DNA from: Priestia megaterium
GTDB taxonomy: Bacteria; Bacillota; Bacilli; Bacillales; Bacillaceae_H
Direction: 5' to 3'
Length of the DNA: 64,000 nt
NCBI RefSeq assembly: GCF_009497655.1
Contig: NZ_CP023317.1
Coordinates: 1,269,501 to 1,333,500, forward strand
The notes under the pieces were generated by a model. It had not been told where the DNA came from. It saw only the letters and a program-made list of their open reading frames with translations, and searched no databases. This document shows, piece after piece, positions 16,749-25,197 of the stretch. Within the stretch, counting starts at the first letter, position 1. Each line of letters starts with the position of its first letter. The position numbers and the translations under genes are program-made.

Positions 16749-17870
16749 ATGATGCAAATAAAAGAATTTATTACTCCGAAACAACTTCTTTTTCTCATTT
16801 ATTTTTTTTGTATCGGAAGCGCTATTTTGGCAGTTCCGGCTACGTTATTAGAAACGAATAGACAAAATGCCTGGGTATGTAGTGTGCTTGCTATTGGCTT
16901 TGCCCTTTTAATTGTTGCGGTGCTGTTATGGCTGATGCACCGTTACCCTCAGCAAACGTTCATTGAAATAGCTAAAAAAGCGCTAGGTCCTTACGCCGGA
17001 GCGTGTATGTCTCTTATTTACATTTTTTTTATGTTCATTCAATCTACGTTTTCCCTTCGAGATATCAGTACATTTATGACGACGCAAATTGTCCCTGAAA
17101 CGCTGCCTACGTGGATTCATGCTCTTGTGATTTTAGCGGTTATATACGGAGGATATTTAGGCATTGAAGTGATAGCGAGAACCGCGGAAATCTTTTTACC
17201 GTGGATCGTCGTCCCTTTTTTATTGTTAATTTCGTTAAATATTCCTCAGATGAAACTGGATCGTCTTTACCCTTTGTTTGAATTCCGCATGGATGATTTA
17301 GTGTTAGGGACCACGTATTTCTTAGGAAATCCGTTTATGGAATTGATTTTTGTGCTAATGATTACGCCTCATATAAAAGATGGAAAAAAGGTAAAAAGAA
17401 TGATTGTTATCGGCACTGTGGCATCGGGCTTGACGATTACGATTGCAGTTGCGGCTTGTATATTAGCTCTTGGCGCGAATATTGCATCAATGCACAGCTA
17501 CCCAGTTTATTTATTAGGAAAAATGATTTCGTTAGGTGCAACGATACAGCATGTTGAAGTATTAGTAGCTATTATTTGGATGTTATCTATCTTTTTTAAA
17601 GTTGTCATTGTGTTCTATGCTATTCAGTTAAGTATCGCTCAATTATGTAATTTACGGGTGCGCAATTTTTTGAGCTTTCCTTTAGGTCTAATCATTACAG
17701 GCGTGGCGTATTACATTATTCCAAATACAGCATACTTCAATTATTTTGAAAAATATTACTGGCCGTTTTATTTATTTGTACTAAGCGTCTGTTTTCCGTT
17801 GTTATTTATTGCGCTTTCTTATATAAAGAGAAATAAGGCAGCTAAAGGTGATAGAAGCCAACAAACATAG
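16749..17870 (+). CDS. GerA-family germinant receptor B subunit
   Basis: A 373-residue membrane protein with about ten transmembrane segments, belonging to the spore-germination permease branch of the APC superfamily; the opening KEFITPKQLLFLIYFFCIGS is typical. B subunits are thought to bind the germinant amino acid or sugar. Two adjacent ATGs (16749 and 16752) follow an AGGGG site; either may be used. Last gene of the A-C-D-B unit; no strong terminator is visible before the preQ1 leader region. Confidence 0.93.
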   Translation: MMQIKEFITPKQLLFLIYFFCIGSAILAVPATLLETNRQNAWVCSVLAIGFALLIVAVLLWLMHRYPQQTFIEIAKKALGPYAGACMSLIYIFFMFIQSTFSLRDISTFMTTQIVPETLPTWIHALVILAVIYGGYLGIEVIARTAEIFLPWIVVPFLLLISLNIPQMKLDRLYPLFEFRMDDLVLGTTYFLGNPFMELIFVLMITPHIKDGKKVKRMIVIGTVASGLTITIAVAACILALGANIASMHSYPVYLLGKMISLGATIQHVEVLVAIIWMLSIFFKVVIVFYAIQLSIAQLCNLRVRNFLSFPLGLIITGVAYYIIPNTAYFNYFEKYYWPFYLFVLSVCFPLLFIALSYIKRNKAAKGDRSQQT

Positions 17871-17945
17871 CATTATTTATACGTATGTGGTATAGTATAC
17901 GATGACAATTCAAGAAGAAACGCCGTACACGTTTGTACATGTACG

Positions 17946-17980
17946 GGAGAGGTTCGAAAACTCCCTCTATAAAAAACTAA
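17946..17980 (+). ncRNA. preQ1-I riboswitch aptamer
   Basis: AGAGGTTC followed by CCCTCTATAAAAAACTAA reproduces the class I preQ1 aptamer: a P1 stem AGAGG/CCTCT, an A-rich strand and the conserved ACTAA tail. It lies about 235 bases upstream of queCDE, which make preQ1. The internal loop reads TTCGAAAACTC and lacks the TAG of the B. subtilis aptamer that pairs with the tail, so the pseudoknot may be variant. Confidence 0.9.
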
Positions 17981-18130
17981 GATCATCGTTGATGACAAAA
18001 GACACGGTTTTAGCGTGTCTTCTTTCACGTGCTTTTCTATCAACACGTCTTTTTGACGTGTATGCTGGCGAGGACGTGTATCTTAGTTGCTTTTTAGGGA
18101 GATTGCTGGAAAAGAGCAGTCTCTTTTTTG
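17975..18130 (+). promoter_or_regulatory. Extended expression platform of the preQ1 riboswitch
   Basis: AACTAAGAT (17975-17983), which includes the aptamer tail, is exactly complementary to ATCTTAGTT (18080-18088). Between them are two perfect hairpins (AAGACACG with CGTGTCTT at 17999-18021; ACACGTC with GACGTGT at 18043-18061). A terminator follows: GAGATTGCT, loop, AGCAGTCTC and a T-run (18099-18129). The long helix would disrupt the ligand-bound tail, suggesting a switch between aptamer and alternative fold. The switching direction is inferred. Confidence 0.65.
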
Positions 18131-18216
18131 TGTTATAAAATTAGTCACAAAGGGAACGAACGGTTCAATAAAGTTTCTTCTTCTTTTGATTTCAATCAAA
18201 AAGGAGACGAACAATA

Positions 18217-18882
18217 ATGATGAAAAATGAAAAAGCTATTGTTGTATTTAGCGGAGGTCAAGATAGTACAACATGTCTATTTTGGGCTTTGAAAAACTTT
18301 AAAGAAGTAGAAACGGTTACTTTCCAATACGGTCAGCGTCATAGTCAAGAGATAGAGGTAGCAAAAGCTATCGCAGCTGATTTAGGTGTGAAGCATACCG
18401 TCCTAGATATGTCACTTTTAAATCAATTAGCACCAAATGCCTTAACGCGAGATGATATTGAAATTGAGCAAAAAGAAGGAGAGTTGCCTACAACGTTTGT
18501 GGATGGCCGCAATCTGTTATTTTTATCATTTGCTGCCGTACTGGCTAAAAACAGCGGAGGCCGTCATATCGTAACAGGCGTTTGTGAAACTGATTTTTCG
18601 GGATATCCAGACTGTCGAGACGTATTTGTGAAATCGTTAAACGTCACGCTTAATTTATCAATGGACTTCGAGTTTGTGATTCATACGCCGCTTATGTGGA
18701 TTGATAAAGCAGAAACGTGGGCGTTAGCGGATGAGCTAGGAGCGCTTGAATATGTGCGTGAAAAAACATTAACGTGCTACAACGGTATTGTTGCTGATGG
18801 GTGCGGCGAATGTCCCGCATGTCAATTGCGAAAACGCGGGTTAGATCAATACCTGCAAACAAAAGAAGGAGGAGAAAAATAA
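18217..18882 (+). CDS. queC: 7-cyano-7-deazaguanine synthase QueC
   Basis: A 221-residue ATP-dependent enzyme converting 7-carboxy-7-deazaguanine to preQ0 in queuosine biosynthesis. The PP-loop SGGQDS lies at residues 12-17, and the C-terminal zinc site includes CGECPAC. AAGGAG precedes two adjacent ATGs. The TAA stop overlaps the queD start as TAATG, indicating translational coupling. First gene of queC-queD-queE, downstream of the preQ1 riboswitch; length equals the B. subtilis protein within two residues. Confidence 0.97.
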   Translation: MMKNEKAIVVFSGGQDSTTCLFWALKNFKEVETVTFQYGQRHSQEIEVAKAIAADLGVKHTVLDMSLLNQLAPNALTRDDIEIEQKEGELPTTFVDGRNLLFLSFAAVLAKNSGGRHIVTGVCETDFSGYPDCRDVFVKSLNVTLNLSMDFEFVIHTPLMWIDKAETWALADELGALEYVREKTLTCYNGIVADGCGECPACQLRKRGLDQYLQTKEGGEK

Positions 18883-19322
18883 TGCTGCAACAAATGTATC
18901 CTCAAGTCTTTCATGACTATGAATATGAATTGAACAAAGATATGCAGTTTGCTGCGGCACATTTTGTTCCTCATACAGAAGCAGGAAAATGCCGTCAAGT
19001 CCATGGACATACGTATTTTGTAAATTTAACTGTTGCCGGAGATACATTAGACGAAGCGGGCTTTTTAGTAAACTTTGCGCTATTGAAAAAAATTGTTTCT
19101 GGTCAATTTGATCATACATTATTGAACGATCATTCTATCTTTAACGAAGAAAATCCAAATGATTTTCCTACAACTGAAGTTGTTGCTCGTAAAATTTATG
19201 AGTTGGTTCAAGAATATCTAGACACACTACCAAATAAGCCTTCTTGCGTACAAGTATTCGTGCGGGAAACGCCGACAAGTTACGTAGTTTACCGCCCAAA
19301 GAAGGTGAAAAAACGTGGCTAA
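18882..19322 (+). CDS. queD: 6-carboxy-5,6,7,8-tetrahydropterin synthase QueD
   Basis: A 146-residue member of the 6-pyruvoyl-tetrahydropterin synthase fold. Zinc-binding histidines are visible in FAAAHF and HGHTY, with the catalytic Cys just before (GKCRQV). It converts dihydroneopterin triphosphate to 6-carboxytetrahydropterin, the first committed step after GTP cyclohydrolase. The start is the ATG at 18882, which overlaps the queC stop and follows GGAGGAG; a longer in-frame extension upstream lies inside queC and is rejected. Overlaps queE by 8 bases. Confidence 0.96.
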   Translation: MLQQMYPQVFHDYEYELNKDMQFAAAHFVPHTEAGKCRQVHGHTYFVNLTVAGDTLDEAGFLVNFALLKKIVSGQFDHTLLNDHSIFNEENPNDFPTTEVVARKIYELVQEYLDTLPNKPSCVQVFVRETPTSYVVYRPKKVKKRG

Positions 19323-20046
19323 TACAATTCCAGTACTTGAAATATTCGGCCCAACGATTCAAGGGGAAGGAATGGTTGTAGGACGTAAGACGATGTTTGT
19401 TCGTACCGCAGGCTGTGATTATTCCTGCAGCTGGTGTGATTCAGCTTTTACATGGGATGGATCAGCTAAAAACGATATTCGTCAGCTAACAGCAGAACAA
19501 ATTTGGACGGAGCTTAAAGAAATTGGAGGAGAGTGCTTTGATCACGTCACCATTTCTGGAGGAAACCCTGCGCTTATCAAGGCGATTGGTTCACTTGTAG
19601 AGCTTTTGCACAGTCATGGGGTAAAAGCAGCTCTTGAAACACAGGGAAGCCGTTATCAGGATTGGTTCCTAAAGATCGATGATTTAACGATTTCTCCTAA
19701 GCCTCCAAGTTCATTAATGAAAACAAATTTCTCCGTATTAGACGATATTATAGAGACATTAATAAAGGAAAAACGCATGGCGCACATAAGCATAAAAGTC
19801 GTTGTATTTAATGATGAGGACTTTGAGTATGCAGCGTCTGTTCATGAACGTTATCCTGAGGTTCCATTTTTTGTTCAAGTAGGCAACGAGGACTTAACGA
19901 CAATCGATAATGCGTCGTTAACACAAGAATTGCTTAAAAAGTATGAGTGGTTAATCGACAAGGCAGTGGCAGCTAAAAACATGAACGATGTAAGAGTTCT
20001 GCCGCAGGTTCACGCCCTTGTTTGGGGAAATAAACGAGGCGTGTAA
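19315..20046 (+). CDS. queE: 7-carboxy-7-deazaguanine synthase QueE (radical SAM)
   Basis: A 243-residue radical SAM enzyme that rearranges carboxytetrahydropterin to 7-carboxy-7-deazaguanine. The cluster motif CDYSCSWC (CxxxCxxC) lies near residues 34-41, preceded by FGPTIQGEG, typical of QueE. The start is GTG at 19315, within the end of queD, with AAGGTG upstream. It ends the coupled queCDE unit. Confidence 0.96.
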   Translation: MANTIPVLEIFGPTIQGEGMVVGRKTMFVRTAGCDYSCSWCDSAFTWDGSAKNDIRQLTAEQIWTELKEIGGECFDHVTISGGNPALIKAIGSLVELLHSHGVKAALETQGSRYQDWFLKIDDLTISPKPPSSLMKTNFSVLDDIIETLIKEKRMAHISIKVVVFNDEDFEYAASVHERYPEVPFFVQVGNEDLTTIDNASLTQELLKKYEWLIDKAVAAKNMNDVRVLPQVHALVWGNKRGV

Positions 20047-20144
20047 GCGCATAGCAAAAAATTTACAAAGAAAAATAAAAACAGATATATACAAAATAAA
20101 AAAACGCTGTTAGAATGACAATCGTAGAAAGAGAGGAAATGCAA

Positions 20145-20642
20145 ATGAGCGGTCGAAAAGATGAAGAATTAGAAGGTGTATCACTCCTTGGAAATCAAGG
20201 AACAAACTATTTGTTTGAATATTCACCAGAGATTCTAGAAGCATTTGATAACAAACATCCAAATCGTGATTATTTTGTGAAATTTAACTGTCCGGAATTT
20301 ACGAGCTTATGTCCAAAAACGGGTCAGCCGGATTTCGCAACCATTTATATTAGTTACATTCCAGATGAAAAAATGGTGGAAAGCAAGTCGTTAAAGCTTT
20401 ATTTGTTCAGCTTCCGTAACCATGGAGATTTCCATGAAGACTGTATGAATATTATTATGAATGACTTAATTAAACTGATGAATCCAAGATATATTGAAGT
20501 ATGGGGAAAATTCACACCACGCGGCGGGATTTCAATTGATCCATATACAAACTATGGCCGTCCTGGTACGAAGTATGAAGAAATGGCTAATTATCGCCTG
20601 ATGAATCATGATTTATACCCAGAAACAATTGATAATCGTTAA
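20145..20642 (+). CDS. queF: NADPH-dependent 7-cyano-7-deazaguanine reductase QueF
   Basis: A 165-residue enzyme reducing preQ0 to preQ1 with NADPH. The catalytic Cys56 lies in [13 protein letters not shown], and [10 protein letters not shown] is the family signature. Near-identical length and sequence to B. subtilis QueF supports the ATG at 20145; GAGAGG is then 8 bases away, whereas upstream in-frame starts lack spacing. It is about 100 bases after queE, with no terminator between, so read-through from the preQ1-regulated transcript and a local promoter are both possible. Confidence 0.96.
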   Translation: MSGRKDEELEGVSLLGNQGTNYLFEYSPEILEAFDNKHPNRDYFVKFNCPEFTSLCPKTGQPDFATIYISYIPDEKMVESKSLKLYLFSFRNHGDFHEDCMNIIMNDLIKLMNPRYIEVWGKFTPRGGISIDPYTNYGRPGTKYEEMANYRLMNHDLYPETIDNR

Positions 20643-20650
20643 TTCGAACA

Positions 20651-20677
20651 AACAGGTTGTGTATGCAACCTGTTTTC
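20651..20677 (+). terminator. Terminator after queF
   Basis: AACAGGTTG-TGTATG-CAACCTGTT followed by a short T-run. Confidence 0.7.
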
Positions 20678-20710
20678 CATTGCAAAAACAACAGATGAGA
20701 AGGTGAAAGA

Positions 20711-21412
20711 ATGTCACAGAGATCAGCATTAGTATTAGGTGCAAGCGGACTTGTTGGTCAAGAACTTTTAAAAATGTTATTAAGCAACAGCTTATATAAC
20801 CATGTGACAGTGTTTGTTCGAAAAAAGCTACCAATCGAACACACAAAGCTACGTCAGCTTGAAATTGATTTTTCAGAGCTTGATAAGCACGAAGAATGCT
20901 TTGCAGTTGATGATGTATATTGCTGTTTAGGCACGACAATGAAAAAAGCAAAAACAAAAGCGAAATTCATTAAAGTTGACTACGAATTTCCTTTAAAAGC
21001 GGCTAAATGTGCAGAAAAATATCGCTGCAAAAACTTTTTAACGATTACAGCAATTGGTGCTGATCTTCGTTCGCCATTCTTTTACAGTAAAGTAAAGGGG
21101 CAAGTAGAAGAAGATATCGCAAGCTTGTATATCCGTTCTACTCACTTTTTCCGCCCATCGTTATTATTAGGCAAGCGCCAAGAGTTTCGCCTATTTGAAA
21201 AGCTTGGGGGATACACGTTAAAGTCGTGTTCATTTTGCCTTGTAGGAAAGTGGAGAAAATATCGTCCAATTAAAGCGTATAACGTAGCCAAATCCATGAT
21301 GAAAGCTGCACTTGAAGATAAATGTGGTGTTCATGTACATGAAAGCCAAGACATCTATACAGGTGAATGCTATTATTCGTTTACCAACGGCAAACGCGTG
21401 TTATCAAAATAA
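20711..21412 (+). CDS. NAD(P)-binding Rossmann protein, HTATIP2-like
   Basis: A 233-residue protein with an N-terminal dinucleotide-binding motif GASGLVGQELL and an extended-SDR-like fold; DVYCCLGTTMKKAKTKAKF and HFFRPSLLLGKR resemble the HTATIP2/TIP30-like oxidoreductase group. Such proteins bind NAD(P)H, but the reaction is generally unknown. GAGAAGG precedes the ATG, and a strong terminator follows. Cysteine content is unusually high for a cytoplasmic Bacillus protein. No functional link to queF is implied by adjacency. Confidence 0.78.
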   Translation: MSQRSALVLGASGLVGQELLKMLLSNSLYNHVTVFVRKKLPIEHTKLRQLEIDFSELDKHEECFAVDDVYCCLGTTMKKAKTKAKFIKVDYEFPLKAAKCAEKYRCKNFLTITAIGADLRSPFFYSKVKGQVEEDIASLYIRSTHFFRPSLLLGKRQEFRLFEKLGGYTLKSCSFCLVGKWRKYRPIKAYNVAKSMMKAALEDKCGVHVHESQDIYTGECYYSFTNGKRVLSK

Positions 21413-21445
21413 AAAAAGCCTCTTCATAAGAAGAGGCTTTTTTCT
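21413..21445. terminator. Bidirectional terminator
   Basis: AAGCCTCTT-CATAAG-spaced AAGAGGCTT between A- and T-tracts, separating two convergent genes. Confidence 0.85.
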
Positions 21446-21665
21446 ATCTTCCGTCAGCATCCCCGTTCCCATCACCATCACCATCGTGATCGTGATTAGA
21501 AGCAGATTCACTCCAGCTTGTGTAGGAGTTAGAATCTTCTTCGGCATAATTCATGGGTTCAACGGATGTTTTTTTATTTGAAGTTTGCTTGCGTTTAAAA
21601 ACGAACTGCACGATGAAAAAAAGAATGACAATAAGTGCAACGATAAACAATACAGTATCAAACAT
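21444..21665 (-). CDS. Small single-pass membrane protein with His/Asp/Gly tail
   Basis: A 73-residue protein with one N-terminal transmembrane helix (DTVLFIVALIVILFFIVQFVF), a basic patch KRKQTSNKK and a low-complexity acidic tail DHDGDGDGNGDADGR. AAGGAA precedes the ATG. The topology suggests a cytoplasmic, possibly divalent-cation-binding tail; I do not recognise a family. The convergent terminator ends within a few bases of its stop. Confidence 0.65.
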   Translation of the reverse strand: MFDTVLFIVALIVILFFIVQFVFKRKQTSNKKTSVEPMNYAEEDSNSYTSWSESASNHDHDGDGDGNGDADGR

Positions 21666-21835
21666 GCTAGTAATTCCTTTCAGTAAGTAGGTAGTAGTAG
21701 CTTGTTCTTATTGTCACACGAAAATAAGACCCTTTCAAGAAAAAATGGGGCCTGGTTTTGTTTCTTTAAGGAAACTTTTTTTATCTTAGCCATATATTAT
21801 TGTATGAAGAAACATTTTAGAAAAGAGGGAGTACA

Positions 21836-21943
21836 GTGAAAAAAAGTTCGAAGGATGTTAAGGTTCAACAGTATATTTATCTCATGTATAAGCTGGGAAT
21901 TATTACAGAAGAACAAAAGAATCAGTTCTTTCAAAACCACTAA
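21836..21943 (+). CDS. 35-residue small protein
   Basis: A GTG at 21836 follows GAGGGA by 6 bases and opens a 35-codon frame ending TAA at 21943, directly before a strong terminator. The peptide begins MKKSSKDVKVQQY and continues YLMYKLGIITEEQKNQFF, an amphipathic helix without a membrane segment. Good start signal and immediate terminator argue for a real small gene; no family recognised. Confidence 0.6.
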   Translation: MKKSSKDVKVQQYIYLMYKLGIITEEQKNQFFQNH

Positions 21944-21978
21944 AAAAGCAACCGTTTTTGCGTTCCGGTTGCTTTTTC
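21944..21978. terminator. Bidirectional terminator
   Basis: AAGCAACCG and CGGTTGCTT form a 9-bp stem with T-runs both ways, between the 35-residue gene and convergent ykvS. Confidence 0.85.
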
Positions 21979-21981
21979 CCT

Positions 21982-22170
21982 TTACATAGCGGGATTAATA
22001 ATCGTGTAGTTTTTGTGGTTGACAACAGTTCGCTGTTCTAAGTCTAAATCCCGGTAGTTTGTCATGTAAGTCAAATCAACAATCACGGAGTTTTCATTTA
22101 CTTTTTCGACAATGCCCTGTAAGCCATTTTTAAATTCTATCAAGTTTCCTACCTCTGCTATTTTCATCAT
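21982..22170 (-). CDS. ykvS: YkvS, DUF2187 family
   Basis: A 62-residue KOW/SH3-like small protein: VGNLIEFKNGLQGIVEKV, SVIVDLTYM and VVNHKNYTI match the DUF2187 pattern of B. subtilis YkvS. Function unknown; a small beta-barrel is likely. AAAGGAG precedes two consecutive ATGs. Location between que genes and ykvT agrees with B. subtilis order. Confidence 0.85.
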   Translation of the reverse strand: MMKIAEVGNLIEFKNGLQGIVEKVNENSVIVDLTYMTNYRDLDLEQRTVVNHKNYTIINPAM

Positions 22171-22475
22171 TCATCGCTCCTTTGTTTTAAATTAGTTCAT
22201 TATTAATTTTTTAAATAATTTTAATTTTGAAAATAGTAAAACTAGTTAGCGTTTTCTTTTTTTACAATTTTGCCTTAAAACTGGGAATTAGTAAAGGGTT
22301 TTTTGAAAAAATATAAAATAAAATTGAAAAAACAAGTAAAATGTGCTGAGGAATAAAAGGAATTGGTAGCTTTAACGAAAGAGAGAAGCAACACAGTTCC
22401 ATCTTTGTTCATCTTTCGTTATAATAAACGAGGTATAATCTTGTCATAAATTATAAGAATTAGAAGGTGTAGAAA
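22171..22475. other. AT-rich intergenic region
   Basis: About 305 bp between the divergent ykvS and patatin-like genes. TATAAT hexamers occur at 22420-22425 and 22434-22439, probably serving the plus-strand gene, but no matching -35 box at 16-18 bases is clear. No other structure seen. Confidence 0.4.
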
Positions 22476-23321
22476 TTGAAAGATACTGGACTCGTGCTCG
22501 AAGGAGGCGGTATGAGAGGCCTTTATACAACCGGAGTTTTAGATTACTTTATGGAAAGAAATCTGTACCTTCCGTATGTAATTGGCGTTTCAGCCGGCGC
22601 TTGTCATGCCACTTCTTATTTATCTAGACAAATAGGAAGAAGTCGCAAAGCTAATTTAGATTTTTTAGAGGATCCTCGCTACTTGTCGTGGAAAAATTAT
22701 TTTAAAACAAAAGAGATATTTGGAATGGATTTCGTTTTTGATGAAATTCCTAATCAGCTTCTTCCATTTGACTTTGAGGCATTTGCTGAGCGTACAGAGA
22801 AGCTTGTAGTAGGAGCAACGGACTGCGTGACGGGAGAACCCGTTTATTTTGATGAGTATGATCGGGATATTTTGACAGCGGTTCGCGCTTCTAGTTCCCT
22901 TCCATTTTTAGCACCTGTCGTTACATATAAAGGAAAAGAGCTGTTAGATGGAGGAATCAGTGATCCGATTCCAATCAAAAAAGCAGTGCAGGATGGATAT
23001 AGAAAAAATATTGTTGTGCTAACGCGAAATGAAGGATATCGAAAAAAGAAATCAAATATGCTTTGGTTATTGAAGCGCAAATATCGTCATTATGATGGGC
23101 TGACTCGTGCGCTTGAGAACCGCTATAAATTGTATAATGAAACATTGTCATATATTGAAGAGCAGGAAAGACAGGGGAATATCTTTGTGATTCGTCCGCA
23201 ATCCCCTCTTGTAGTAGGGCGAATTGAGAAGAATCGTGAGCGTCTCGACGCTCTTTATAACCAAGGATATAAAGAAGCTGAAGCTCAATTTGCGTCTCTG
23301 CAAAATTGGCTGAACAGCTAA
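22476..23321 (+). CDS. Patatin-like phospholipase family protein
   Basis: A 281-residue serine acyl hydrolase. The oxyanion-hole motif GGGMRG (residues 10-15), nucleophile GVSAG (Ser39) and catalytic Asp in LLDGGISDP form the patatin Ser-Asp dyad. It resembles the bacterial RssA/YjjU-type single-domain patatins. It may hydrolyse membrane lipids, but the substrate is unknown. The start is TTG at 22476, 8 bases after AGAAGGTG. It is followed after 17 bases by a small gene, likely in the same transcript. Confidence 0.9.
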   Translation: MKDTGLVLEGGGMRGLYTTGVLDYFMERNLYLPYVIGVSAGACHATSYLSRQIGRSRKANLDFLEDPRYLSWKNYFKTKEIFGMDFVFDEIPNQLLPFDFEAFAERTEKLVVGATDCVTGEPVYFDEYDRDILTAVRASSSLPFLAPVVTYKGKELLDGGISDPIPIKKAVQDGYRKNIVVLTRNEGYRKKKSNMLWLLKRKYRHYDGLTRALENRYKLYNETLSYIEEQERQGNIFVIRPQSPLVVGRIEKNRERLDALYNQGYKEAEAQFASLQNWLNS

Positions 23322-23338
23322 AAACGAGGTGGAACTGA

Positions 23339-23533
23339 ATGGATGAACAAACAGTAATCAATATGTTAAATGAGTTAAGTGAAGGAAAAGTAACCGAAAT
23401 TAAAGTTAAAAAAGAAGACTTTCTTGCTTTTCGCCCTTTTTTAGTAAATCGCCCTGATTTCAAACATTTTCGTGGAATCGCCGGACGCGGAGGCGATTTT
23501 ACCTATACGTATCTAGAAATTCCTAGGAGTTAA
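23339..23533 (+). CDS. Conserved small protein, 64 residues
   Basis: A short soluble protein beginning MDEQTVINMLNELSEGKV and ending GDFTYTYLEIPRS, with GAGGTGG 7 bases before the ATG. It follows the patatin gene by 17 bases and is probably co-transcribed. I recognise no domain; the mix of an N-terminal helix and a Gly/Arg-rich loop (GIAGRGGDF) suggests a compact fold. Function unknown. Confidence 0.65.
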   Translation: MDEQTVINMLNELSEGKVTEIKVKKEDFLAFRPFLVNRPDFKHFRGIAGRGGDFTYTYLEIPRS

Positions 23534-23680
23534 ACGAAATGATGGCATTATTTGATTATGCCTTATATAATGGATGTATGAGCCTGTACAGTAGAGAATA
23601 TACTGTTACAAGTGCTTGTGCGTTTATTTAGTAACGTATAGTAAGAGCGAATAAACGTGTTTAGTTATAGGAGGGATATT

Positions 23681-24007
23681 ATGGATGAGTTTCGAAAAAG
23701 TACAGCACCTTTTTATTTTGCAGATCATATATGGAAAGATAAAAATGGAATGACGACTTATGGGATGCTGTTAACGAACCGGCCCGAAGATGACGGGGAC
23801 TATGACCTCCATTCGTTATTAGAAGAAGCATATGTAGATCATAAAAAAATTCTAATTACTACTGTTTACGACAACAGTGAACAGCAGTTGACCGGATACG
23901 TGATACATTTATCAGATGATCAAGACGTTTTTACGTTTATGGATGATACGGGTGCTAAGCTAGTGATTGATTTCTATGATGTTGTAGAAATTGAGATCGA
24001 AGATTAA
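23681..24007 (+). CDS. YolD-like small protein (tentative)
   Basis: A 108-residue acidic soluble protein. The C-terminal half (LLEEAYVDHKKILITTVYD to DFYDVVEIEIED) follows the beta-rich pattern of YolD-like proteins, some of which partner Y-family DNA polymerases; no such polymerase is nearby, and the family call is tentative. TAGGAGGG lies 6 bases before the chosen ATG at 23681, ruling out an in-frame start 8 codons upstream. A strong terminator follows. Confidence 0.6.
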   Translation: MDEFRKSTAPFYFADHIWKDKNGMTTYGMLLTNRPEDDGDYDLHSLLEEAYVDHKKILITTVYDNSEQQLTGYVIHLSDDQDVFTFMDDTGAKLVIDFYDVVEIEIED

Positions 24008-24008
24008 A

Positions 24009-24045
24009 AAGAGCTGAATGTTGATTACAACATTCAGCTCTTTTG
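24009..24045 (+). terminator. Terminator
   Basis: GAGCTGAATGTT-GATTAC-AACATTCAGCTC, a 12-bp stem followed by TTTTG. Confidence 0.85.
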
Positions 24046-24319
24046 TGTAAAAGTAGATGAATTTAAATGTTTATCATAAGAATTATAAGGGAAAGATGAA
24101 TGAAGAAATTTCTGATTAAACTGAAATAAGGCGGGAAAATATACCTGTATTTTAGAAAAATTACCGTGATTATGACAAAAAATAAGGTACAATGTCATAT
24201 TTGTGTTCCGAACGTAATTTTGTTCATCAAACTTAAAGAAATGTAATTGAATCGTTCGGTGAAACCCCCATATAGCTATGATAGAGTAATACCATACGAA
24301 ATTTCAGGAGGTATTACCT

Positions 24320-25033
24320 ATGAAACATAGTTATATGAAATCAATGGTAGTAGCTTGTTTAGCTACTCTTTCATTTATAGGTTTTAATGCAACAGCTACG
24401 GCTGCAACTAATTATAAAGTAGTCAAAGGCGATAGTCTTTGGAAGTTAGGTAAAAGATATAGTGTAACAATTGACGATATTAAAAAATTAAACAATCGTC
24501 AAGGAGATATGATTTATATTGGTGAAACATTAGCTATTCCGAGTAAGACAAAAGTGCTGGCTGCTGAAACAACGGAACCTTCAACGGCAGCACCTGCTAA
24601 TACGGCTAAGCCAGAACCAAAACCAGAAGCCAAACCTGCAGAGCAGGAAACACCTGCAGTTTCGATTTCGTCAAGCGAAAAAGATTTATTAGCTCGCTTA
24701 GTAGAAGCTGAAGCAAAAGGCGAATCGTATGAAGGAAAAGTAGGGGTAGCAACAGTGGTGTTAAACCGTGTAGATTCTCCGAAGTTTCCAGATACGGTAA
24801 CAGGAGTTATTAAACAAGTTGTCGGAAAAGCATACGCTTTTTCACCGGTTCAAAACGGATCAATTAACAAACCTGCTTCAGAAGATTCGAAAAAAGCAGT
24901 AGAGCAAGCGTTGACTAGAAAAGATCGTTTAGACGATTCCATTTACTTTTATAATCCAAAAACAGCTACCGATAACTGGATTCGTTCACGTGCTGTAATT
25001 AAAACAATTGATCATCACGTGTTTGCTAAATAA
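24320..25033 (+). CDS. ykvT: LysM-SleB/CwlJ-type cell wall hydrolase YkvT
   Basis: A 237-residue exported protein: signal peptide (1-29, ending TATAAT), LysM domain (about 31-77, [16 protein letters not shown]), a Pro/Ala/Lys linker rich in [10 protein letters not shown], and a C-terminal Hydrolase_2 domain (about 115-237) like SleB and CwlJ, which cut cortex peptidoglycan. The domain set and position two genes after ykvS match B. subtilis YkvT. Catalytic Glu is probably in [24 protein letters not shown] precedes the ATG. The stop codon abuts repeat R2, whose hairpin probably terminates transcription. Confidence 0.88.
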   Translation: MKHSYMKSMVVACLATLSFIGFNATATAATNYKVVKGDSLWKLGKRYSVTIDDIKKLNNRQGDMIYIGETLAIPSKTKVLAAETTEPSTAAPANTAKPEPKPEAKPAEQETPAVSISSSEKDLLARLVEAEAKGESYEGKVGVATVVLNRVDSPKFPDTVTGVIKQVVGKAYAFSPVQNGSINKPASEDSKKAVEQALTRKDRLDDSIYFYNPKTATDNWIRSRAVIKTIDHHVFAK

Positions 25034-25197
25034 AAAAGAGGCTGCAACAAAAGTATTTTAGACGAAGTGAAAAACGAACCCTTGATCACATGTTGATCAA
25101 GGGTTCGTTTTTTTTTGATGGTGAATATAGTTTTATCTGTCTCGTTCCTTCTAGCAGTTGATTGGATTCATTTCGTTATGTGTCAACCTCTTTTTTT
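25034..25197 (+). repeat. Intergenic repeat copy R2 (short form)
   Basis: Starts AAAAAGAGGCTGCAACAAAAG one base after the ykvT stop and ends TTATGTGTCAACCTC followed by T7. Its hairpin pairs CGAACCCTTGATCA with TGATCAAGGGTTCG. It is followed by the same TTCCTTCTAGCAGTTGATTGGA segment as R1 and then jumps directly to the distal end: the GC-rich core is missing, with the join at a TTGGA repeat. Confidence 0.85.

Noticed and set aside
17902-18138. 78-codon frame across the preQ1 leader
   Set aside because: It overlaps the riboswitch, two hairpins and a terminator; the sequence is explained by RNA structure.
24250-24300. Sigma-K or sigma-G promoter for ykvT
   Set aside because: CATATAGCTA does not fit CATANNNTA at the required positions, and no -35 element fits.
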